Below are positions 5,167-10,742 of a stretch of DNA of 10,742 nt, piece by piece. The stretch lies in contig JAJFJI010000061.1 of assembly GCA_021774205.1 (NCBI GenBank), positions 1-10,742 of the forward strand, in the 5' to 3' direction. The position numbers and the translations under genes were made by a program. Each line of letters starts with the position of its first letter. Position 1 is the first letter of the stretch. Below the pieces are notes generated by a model. That model saw only the letters and a program-made list of their open reading frames with translations. It was not told the DNA's origin and searched no databases. The stretch is from Nitrosomonas sp. (GTDB lineage: Bacteria > Pseudomonadota > Gammaproteobacteria > Burkholderiales > Nitrosomonadaceae).

Positions 5167-6681
5167 TTGAGCAAGACCAATCTGAAACCAATCCTAATAT
5201 TAGTTGTAATTTCCGCCATTCTCGGCGGGCTAATCCTTAATCTGGATAATTCTGACTCAAATAATGGTGAAATGCATAGTGAGCATGATGACCATGAAGA
5301 CCATGAAGACCACGAAGACCAACAGTATAAGAAGGGACCCAAAGGTGGAAAGCTTTTTACTACCGACAAGTTTGGCGTGGAAGTAACAATCTACGAAAAA
5401 GGGGTTCCTCCGCAACTCCGCATTTTTCTTTATAAAAATGCCCAACCAGTCTCACCTGCCGAAGCCAAAGTCGCAATAACCCTGTCCCGCCTTGGCAGAC
5501 CCGGTCAATTAATCAATTTTCAACAGGAAGGTGGCTACTTAGTTGGTGATCAGATAATTGAAGAACCGCACTCTTTCGAAGTCGCCATAGCCGCTGAATG
5601 GCAAGGAAAAACCTATCACTGGGGATATAGCCAGGTGGAAATGCGAATTGAAATGTCTGAACAGAAAGCGGCGCGTACAAATATTGAATTTAAAACGGCT
5701 GAATCTGCCGTGATCAGACCAATGCTTCAGTTACCCGGTCAGACTGCTTTCAATCATCATAAAATTGTGCGTGTAGTGCCGCGGGTACCGGGCATTGTCG
5801 ACACGGTTAATCGTCACAAAGGTGAACAAGTAAAAAAGGGCGAGGTGCTAGCCGTTATTGAGAGCCAAATGCTGGCTGAATTACGCAGCCAGTTTCTTGC
5901 AGCACAGAGACGGCTTGATTTAGCGCGGTTAACATATGAACGAGAGAAAAAACTGTTTCATGAAAAAATTACTGCTGAACAAGAGTATCTGACCGCTCAG
6001 CAGCTACTCAATGAAGCAGAAATTATGTTGGATCTGGCCGCAGCAAAATTGCTCGTGATTGGAGAACGACCGGAAACCGCCCGAGAGAAAAAAAACAATC
6101 TGAATCTCTATGAAATCCGCGCGCCGATTACTGGACTCCTTACTACTGAAACATTAGCACAAGGATCAGTTCTGAAAGAAGATACTGAAATGTTTACCTT
6201 AGTAGATATTTCAACCATGTATGCAAAACTGATGGTATACCTAAAGGATTTAAACAGCATTAAGCTAGGACAACAGGCCACTATTTATGCAGTCGGCCAG
6301 GATATAGCCGGCGAAGGGACAGTCTCTTTTATCAGCGCGTTCGTCAACGAGCAGACGCGGACCACAGAAGCACGCATTACGTTGGATAATACGTTGGGAC
6401 AATGGAAAGCAGGTATGTTCATTAATGCATCGCTATTGGCTGAAGAAATTCAAGCGCCAGTCGCGATATCCGTGGATGCGCTGCAGACATTACATGATAT
6501 GACCGTGGTTTTTGGCCGTTATGGCGATTACTTTGAAGCGCGCCCAGTAACATTAGGTCGTAGTGACGGAAAAATGGTGGAAGTGCTTACTGGCTTAGCA
6601 GCCGGAGAACAATACGCAGCAGGCAACAGCTTTGCAATCAAGGCGGAATTGGGCAAGGCAGGTACTTCACATGTTCATTGA
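5167..6681 (+). CDS. czcB: Periplasmic adaptor (membrane fusion protein) of CzcCBA
   Basis: CzcB links the inner-membrane pump to CzcC and may bind metal in the periplasm. From the TTG at 5167 it has 504 residues: MSKTNLKP, one membrane anchor at about 7-25, then a His/Asp/Glu-rich stretch (37-51) with five His. Next come KGPKGGKLF (56-64) and a CzcB-specific N-terminal beta domain to about residue 165. The barrel-sandwich (lipoyl-like) half is at 205-233 (VPGIVDTVNRHKGEQVKKGEVLAVIES). It is followed by an alpha hairpin at about 236-297, the second lipoyl half YEIRAPITGLL (315-325), a beta-barrel domain at 343-425 and a membrane-proximal domain to the end. The protein ends in SHVH. It lies 41 bases after czcC and 65 bases before czcA. 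Initiation at TTG, despite a strong ribosome site, may tune subunit ratio. The length is usual for CzcB. Confidence 0.94.
   Translation: MSKTNLKPILILVVISAILGGLILNLDNSDSNNGEMHSEHDDHEDHEDHEDQQYKKGPKGGKLFTTDKFGVEVTIYEKGVPPQLRIFLYKNAQPVSPAEAKVAITLSRLGRPGQLINFQQEGGYLVGDQIIEEPHSFEVAIAAEWQGKTYHWGYSQVEMRIEMSEQKAARTNIEFKTAESAVIRPMLQLPGQTAFNHHKIVRVVPRVPGIVDTVNRHKGEQVKKGEVLAVIESQMLAELRSQFLAAQRRLDLARLTYEREKKLFHEKITAEQEYLTAQQLLNEAEIMLDLAAAKLLVIGERPETAREKKNNLNLYEIRAPITGLLTTETLAQGSVLKEDTEMFTLVDISTMYAKLMVYLKDLNSIKLGQQATIYAVGQDIAGEGTVSFISAFVNEQTRTTEARITLDNTLGQWKAGMFINASLLAEEIQAPVAISVDALQTLHDMTVVFGRYGDYFEARPVTLGRSDGKMVEVLTGLAAGEQYAAGNSFAIKAELGKAGTSHVH
5290..5321 (+). repeat. 9-bp in-frame tandem repeat encoding Asp-His-Glu units in czcB
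   Basis: The unit GACCATGAA occurs twice exactly, then once with one silent change (CAC for CAT), followed by a partial fourth copy (GACCA). It encodes DHE three times, inside the longer acidic and His-rich segment HSEHDDHEDHEDHED just after the membrane anchor. Because the unit is a multiple of three, copy number can change without frameshift. Confidence 0.9.
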
Positions 6682-6735
6682 ACCACAACGTCGCAAAAAA
6701 AACTGGCATGCATCCAACCGGACCTTTCCTGAGCT

Positions 6736-6740
6736 GAGGG
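6736..6740 (+). promoter_or_regulatory. Ribosome binding site of czcA
   Basis: GAGGG lies 6 bases before the ATG at 6747. This supports the chosen start, which places FERILQLSIQHR, the usual CzcA N-terminus, directly after the initiator Met. Confidence 0.65.
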
Positions 6741-6746
6741 TTATTC

Positions 6747-9700
6747 ATGTTTGAGCGGATATTACAACTTTCCATTCAGCATCGCAGTCTTGTTCTGGTG
6801 GCCGTTTTTGCAATGGTAATGCTCGGTATACACAGCTACCAGAATCTTCCTATCGATGCGGTGCCGGACATTACCAATGTTCAGGTACAAATCAATACTA
6901 CAGCACCCGGATATGCGCCACTGGAAGCAGAACAGCGAATAACTTTTCCAATAGAAATGATAATGGCTGGCCTACCAAATCTTGATTATACCCGCTCCCT
7001 TTCCCGTTATGGCCTGTCCCAGGTAACCGTTGTTTTTAAGGAAGATACAGACATATATTTTGCGCGCCAACTGGTTAGTCAGCGAATTCAGGAGGCAAAA
7101 GGGCGTTTGCCTGTCGGAATAGAACCTTCCATGGGGCCAATTTCCACCGGGCTGGGTGAAGTTTACATGTGGACGGTTGGCGCCGAGAAGAGTGCCAAAA
7201 AACCGGACGGAACTGCCTATAACACAACCGATTTGCGGGAAATCCAGGACTGGATAATCCGGCCGCAACTGCTAACTGTTCCAGGCGTCACCGAAGTAAA
7301 TTCAATCGGTGGGTATGTTAAACAGTTTCATGTAACGCCTTATCCTGACAAATTGATTTCATTCGGTTTGACGTTGCTAGATGTTACCACTGCGTTGGCG
7401 CAAAACAATTTTAACGTTGGTGCGGGTTATATTGAAAAAAGCGGCGAACAATATCTGGTCCGGGTTCCCGGGCAAGTGGCTAATCAAGTTGAAATTGGCG
7501 AAATTTTACTCAGCAGTCGACAAGGCACCCCCGTTCGCATCAAGGATGTAGCAGACGTCATCCTCGGCAAAGAATTGCGTACCGGCGCGGCGACGCAAAA
7601 TGGCGAGGAAACCGTGATGGGAACCGCCCACATGCTGATTGGAGAAAACAGCCGCATTGTTGCCCAAGCAGCCGCTGACAAATTAGTTGAAATCAATCGT
7701 AGCTTGCCAGAAGGGGTAGTTGCAACGCCTGTTTATGATCGTATTACATTGGTGGATAAAACCATTAAGACCGTAGCATCCAATCTGGTAGAGGGAGCAA
7801 TCCTGGTCATTGCAGTGTTGTTCTTGTTTCTAGGCAATATCCGTGCGGCGTTGATTACCGCGCTGATTATCCCGCTTTCTATGCTGTTTACCTTTAGCGG
7901 CATGGTCGCCAATGACGTTAGTGCAAATCTAATGAGCCTAGGTGCGCTGGATTTTGGCATTATCGTTGATGGCACGATTGTGATTATTGAGAACTGCATG
8001 CGGCATCTGGCGAAGGAACAGGCGCGATTGGGAAGAATATTAACACTTAGTGAACGGTTAAGTGTTGTTTTTACCGCCTCCAAGGAAGCGAGAAAGGCAC
8101 TGTTCTTCGGCGAGTTCATCATTATCATCGTCTATATCCCTATCTTCGCTTTAACCGGCGTGGAAGGAAAAATGTTTCACCCGATGGCTTTTACGGTGGT
8201 AACCGCGTTAGTCGGTGCATTTATTCTTTCGGTAACATTTGTTCCAGCGGCAATTGCACTGTTCATGTCTGGCAAGGTAAACGAAAAAGAAAGCACCATT
8301 GTGCTATGGGCAAAAAAAATCTATCTACCTGCTCTAACGGTTGCAATGAATTACAAAGCAATGACTGTTACATTGGCGGTGGTTGTTGTCGTGTTGTCCG
8401 GTTTGCTGGCAACCCGTATGGGCAGCGAATTTGTTCCGACGCTTAATGAGGGAGATATCGCACTTCATGCCATACGTATTCCTGGAACGAGCCTGACAAC
8501 AGCAGTTGAAATGCAGTATGAGCTAGAGAAAAAAATAAAGACGTTCCCGGAAGTTGCCAGAGTCTTCTCCAAAATTGGAACCGCGGAAATCGCCACTGAC
8601 CCAATGCCGCCTAGTGTGGCAGATGTATTTATCATCCTAAAACCCGAGTCGGAGTGGTCAGGAGAATATCAATCTAAGGCGGAGTTAGTGGCCGCAATGG
8701 AACAGGCCGTAAAAGGCGTGCCAGGTAACAATTATGAGTTTACCCAGCCGATAGAAATGCGTTTTAATGAATTATTGACGGGCGTGCGTGCAGATGTTGC
8801 GGTAAAAATATTTGGCGACGACATGGATGTCTTACTTTCCGTGGGTGAGCAGATTGAAAGCGTCCTGGGAACCGTTCCTGGCGCAGCGGATGTGAGAATC
8901 GAACAGATTACCGGGTTGCCGATACTGACCGTGCAAATGGATCGGGCAAAAATGGCACGTTATGGCCTGAATGTACAGGATGTTCAGGACACCATCATGA
9001 TTGCCGTTGGTGGACGAAGTACCGGTCTTATTTACGAAGGTGACCGTCGTTTTGAATTACAAGTCCGTTTACCCGAACAGCTGCGTAGCGACACCGAAGC
9101 GCTCAAACGTTTACCGATCAGACTCCCTGCAGCAGCGCCACTTGCAGACGGGAACGTTGCCAACAACCCAAACCGGCTTCCTAACGCCGTAGCAATCCCA
9201 GCTGTCTTTGTTACCCTGGGTGATGTAGCCAACATAGAAATAGTCGAAGGCCCAAATCAAATCAGTCGTGAAAACGCCAAACGCAGAGCGGTGATCAGTG
9301 CAAATGTACGGGGACAGGATTTAGGTTCTTTTGTTAGAGAAGCGCAGGATCGTATTGCCGAACAAGTGCAGATACCGGCCGGTTATTGGACGGTTTGGGG
9401 CGGGCAGTATGAACAAATGGTTTCAGCAGCCGATCGCTTGAAAATTGTCGTGCCAATCGCGCTCGGACTGATATTTACCTTGCTCTACATTATGTTCCGC
9501 AATATCCGCGACGGACTGCTGGTATTTAGCGGCGTTCCATTTGCAGTATGCGGCGGAATCTGGGCACTATGGCTGCGTGACATTCCCTTCTCGATTTCGG
9601 CGGCTGTCGGCTTTATTGCCTTGTCTGGCATCGCGGTTTTAAATGGCATCGTCATGCTGACATTTATCCGCAATTTACGTGAGCAAGGGTATACGTTGGA

Positions 9701-9980
9701 TGATGCAATCCAAACAGGCGCATTGACGCGTTTGCGCCCGGTATTAATGACGGCATTGACGGACGCAATTGGCTTTGTTCCCATGGCGCTAGCAACAAGT
9801 CTCGGCGCGGAAGTGCAGCGACCGCTAGCGACAGTAGTAATCGGCGGCATTCTAACGTCGACTGCATTAACTTTGCTGGTATTGCCGGTGTTATACCAAC
9901 TTACTCACAGGCGAAACGCAACGAGTGCTGCGGCAAGCAAAGATACGACCGAAGAATCGGTCACAGACAATTCCAGATAA
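6747..9980 (+). CDS. czcA: CzcA-type RND heavy-metal/proton antiporter
   Basis: CzcA is the inner-membrane pump of the system; it uses the proton gradient to move divalent cations towards CzcB and CzcC. The 1077-residue protein is full length (the Cupriavidus CzcA has 1063). The N-terminal membrane helix is followed by LPIDAVPDITNVQVQI, typical of metal RND pumps. Membrane helix 4 reads DFGIIVDGTIVIIEN, with D402, D408 and E415 at the numbers of the essential CzcA residues. This excludes a CusA-type Cu/Ag pump, which lacks the first Asp. The second half has GTAEIATDPMPP, EMRFNELLTGVRADVAVKIFG and GPNQISRENAKRRAVISANVRG, all CzcA-like, then the last helices ending VLPVLYQL. Zn, Co or Cd is the likely cargo; the exact set cannot be told by sequence. 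A longer than usual periplasmic loop lies at about 795-822, and a polar tail of about 25 residues ends the protein. Confidence 0.96.
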   Translation: MFERILQLSIQHRSLVLVAVFAMVMLGIHSYQNLPIDAVPDITNVQVQINTTAPGYAPLEAEQRITFPIEMIMAGLPNLDYTRSLSRYGLSQVTVVFKEDTDIYFARQLVSQRIQEAKGRLPVGIEPSMGPISTGLGEVYMWTVGAEKSAKKPDGTAYNTTDLREIQDWIIRPQLLTVPGVTEVNSIGGYVKQFHVTPYPDKLISFGLTLLDVTTALAQNNFNVGAGYIEKSGEQYLVRVPGQVANQVEIGEILLSSRQGTPVRIKDVADVILGKELRTGAATQNGEETVMGTAHMLIGENSRIVAQAAADKLVEINRSLPEGVVATPVYDRITLVDKTIKTVASNLVEGAILVIAVLFLFLGNIRAALITALIIPLSMLFTFSGMVANDVSANLMSLGALDFGIIVDGTIVIIENCMRHLAKEQARLGRILTLSERLSVVFTASKEARKALFFGEFIIIIVYIPIFALTGVEGKMFHPMAFTVVTALVGAFILSVTFVPAAIALFMSGKVNEKESTIVLWAKKIYLPALTVAMNYKAMTVTLAVVVVVLSGLLATRMGSEFVPTLNEGDIALHAIRIPGTSLTTAVEMQYELEKKIKTFPEVARVFSKIGTAEIATDPMPPSVADVFIILKPESEWSGEYQSKAELVAAMEQAVKGVPGNNYEFTQPIEMRFNELLTGVRADVAVKIFGDDMDVLLSVGEQIESVLGTVPGAADVRIEQITGLPILTVQMDRAKMARYGLNVQDVQDTIMIAVGGRSTGLIYEGDRRFELQVRLPEQLRSDTEALKRLPIRLPAAAPLADGNVANNPNRLPNAVAIPAVFVTLGDVANIEIVEGPNQISRENAKRRAVISANVRGQDLGSFVREAQDRIAEQVQIPAGYWTVWGGQYEQMVSAADRLKIVVPIALGLIFTLLYIMFRNIRDGLLVFSGVPFAVCGGIWALWLRDIPFSISAAVGFIALSGIAVLNGIVMLTFIRNLREQGYTLDDAIQTGALTRLRPVLMTALTDAIGFVPMALATSLGAEVQRPLATVVIGGILTSTALTLLVLPVLYQLTHRRNATSAAASKDTTEESVTDNSR

Positions 9981-10050
9981 TTACAAATTGTCGCGCAGTG
10001 ATCTTACCCAACCTGAACAAGGCAAAACCAAATTTCACCATAAAATGCGG

Positions 10051-10092
10051 GAAGATCATGCAGAAATTCTCGTCAAGTGCTTTCTGATCTTC
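10051..10092. terminator. Possible bidirectional hairpin between convergent czcA and the FadL-family gene
   Basis: GAAGAT-CATG-CAGAAA (10051-10066) pairs with TTTCTGATCTTC (10081-10092) to give two 6-bp stem segments separated by a 4-base bulge, with a 14-base loop. It lies in the 164-base gap between two convergent genes, where terminators are expected. A run of six T begins at 10113, about 20 bases after the stem on the plus strand, which is too far for a classic intrinsic terminator. On the minus strand only ATTTTAT follows. The rest of the gap (9981-10050 and 10093-10144) holds no gene that I can support. Confidence 0.3.
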
Positions 10093-10144
10093 ATGGTAAT
10101 AATGAACCCAGATTTTTTATTCCAGAATACAAATCTACGAATTA

Positions 10145-10742
10145 TTAGAATCGCCAGTCCAGTTGCAGACCGATGATGTTGATTTGCTCGGAAAATTCAC
10201 CGATGAGACGGTCATCGGTTGTACCACTTCTATTGATGGAAGGATTGGGAATAAACAGATGCGCATATGCACCATGTAAGCTTAAATTATTAACAAATGT
10301 GTAGGTAAAGCCCGCTGTCAACCAATAGCGATCGTTATCAGGAATTCGCGAGGTACTAAGACGCGAATTGGGAACAGGGGTTTCATCATAGGCAAAGCCG
10401 GTTCTGAAAGTCCACTTACCCGCCTTCGGAAAATAGCTGACACCAAAGGCGTATCGCCATGTATCCTTCCATTTTAAGCTCTGAGCTTCATCGGATTGTG
10501 CGGACGAAAATTCGGTTCTGAATTCCTGAAGATGGCTCCAACGCGTCCACAACGCATCTGCGGAAATAGCCCAACGTGAATTGAGACGGTGGGAGAAGCC
10601 GAACATAACATTGTCAGGCATGGTCACCGAGGTTTTTGCATTCGTGTCGACAAAACTACCGTTCTGGGTCAATCCAATGGCGTTGCTAGGAACAGAAAAA
10701 TTCGCATCGCCTTTCACATCGTGGTCGATCTTCGATCGATAA
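10145..10742 (-). CDS. FadL/OMPP1/TodX-family outer-membrane transport protein, C-terminal part
   Basis: The last 199 codons of a longer gene are present. The frame is open to the right edge and reads YRSKIDHDVKGDANF there, so the apparent GTG start at 10717 is internal. This sentence-like motif (YRSKI...H...GDA) and the later MFGFSHRLNSRWAISADALWTRWSHL are typical of the FadL/OMPP1/TodX family of 14-stranded barrels that take up long-chain fatty acids or other hydrophobic compounds across the outer membrane. Alternating amphipathic strands follow, such as WTFRTGFAYDETPVP, YWLTAGFTYTFVNNLSLHGAYAHLF and INIIGLQLDWRF. The protein ends in Phe, the usual signal for barrel insertion by the Bam machinery. 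The N-terminal plug and the substrate-binding part are outside the window, so the substrate is unknown. The gene is convergent with czcA and probably unrelated to it. Confidence 0.9.
   Translation of the reverse strand, partial: YRSKIDHDVKGDANFSVPSNAIGLTQNGSFVDTNAKTSVTMPDNVMFGFSHRLNSRWAISADALWTRWSHLQEFRTEFSSAQSDEAQSLKWKDTWRYAFGVSYFPKAGKWTFRTGFAYDETPVPNSRLSTSRIPDNDRYWLTAGFTYTFVNNLSLHGAYAHLFIPNPSINRSGTTDDRLIGEFSEQINIIGLQLDWRF

Noticed and set aside
7733..8128. A 131-codon open frame on the minus strand inside czcA
   Set aside because: It is a shadow of the conserved membrane segment of CzcA, without a start signal or recognisable domain.
9966..9992. GACAATT and AATTGTC, a 7-bp inverted repeat across the czcA stop codon, as a terminator
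   Set aside because: The stem is AT-rich, the loop is 13 bases, half lies in coding sequence and no T-run follows (GCGCAGTG comes next).
9925..10176. An 83-codon plus-strand open frame across the end of czcA and the gap, as a small gene
   Set aside because: It overlaps the czcA end in another frame and the end of the barrel gene, has no ribosome site, and its product resembles no family that I know.

Overview
The window looks like the chromosome of a Gram-negative proteobacterium, most likely a betaproteobacterium; the protein flavour resembles Nitrosomonas-type ammonia oxidisers. That guess rests on the AT-leaning composition, the conserved yceD-rpmF-plsX-fabH-fabD order, a YceF-type Maf protein on the other side of yceD, outer-membrane proteins (FadL family, TolC-like CzcC) and a CzcA-type RND pump. 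The genus is an inference from memory of protein style, not a search result.

Left third (1-3004, all minus strand): the conserved ribosome and fatty-acid/phospholipid cluster. It is transcribed leftwards in the order yceD (DUF177), rpmF (ribosomal protein L32), plsX (phosphate acyltransferase), fabH (KAS III) and fabD (malonyl-CoA:ACP transacylase, cut by the window edge). plsX and fabH overlap by one base (TAATG), and fabH and fabD are 3 bases apart, so the last three genes are probably translationally coupled. Together they start fatty-acid chains (FabD and FabH) and pass acyl groups from ACP to phosphate for phospholipid synthesis (PlsX).

Centre (3005-3656): a 55-base divergent promoter region separates yceD from maf (plus strand), a YceF-like nucleotide pyrophosphatase. 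The two candidate promoters interlock, and the yceD message may be almost leaderless.

Right two thirds (3743-9980, plus strand): a complete czcCBA-type tripartite heavy-metal efflux operon with outer-membrane channel, periplasmic adaptor and inner-membrane RND pump. The pump carries D402, D408 and E415 of the CzcA proton/cation path, which fits export of divalent cations such as Zn, Co or Cd. The adaptor has a His/Asp/Glu-rich segment encoded by a 9-bp tandem repeat. No metal-responsive regulator gene lies in the window.

Right edge (10145-10742, minus strand): the C-terminal part of a FadL/OMPP1/TodX-family outer-membrane transport protein, convergent with czcA across a 164-base gap.

Three genes (plsX, maf, czcB) appear to start with TTG. 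I found no mobile element, CRISPR array, tRNA or rRNA. The window is mostly well-known systems; the most interesting signals are regulatory details and the repeat in czcB rather than a new system.
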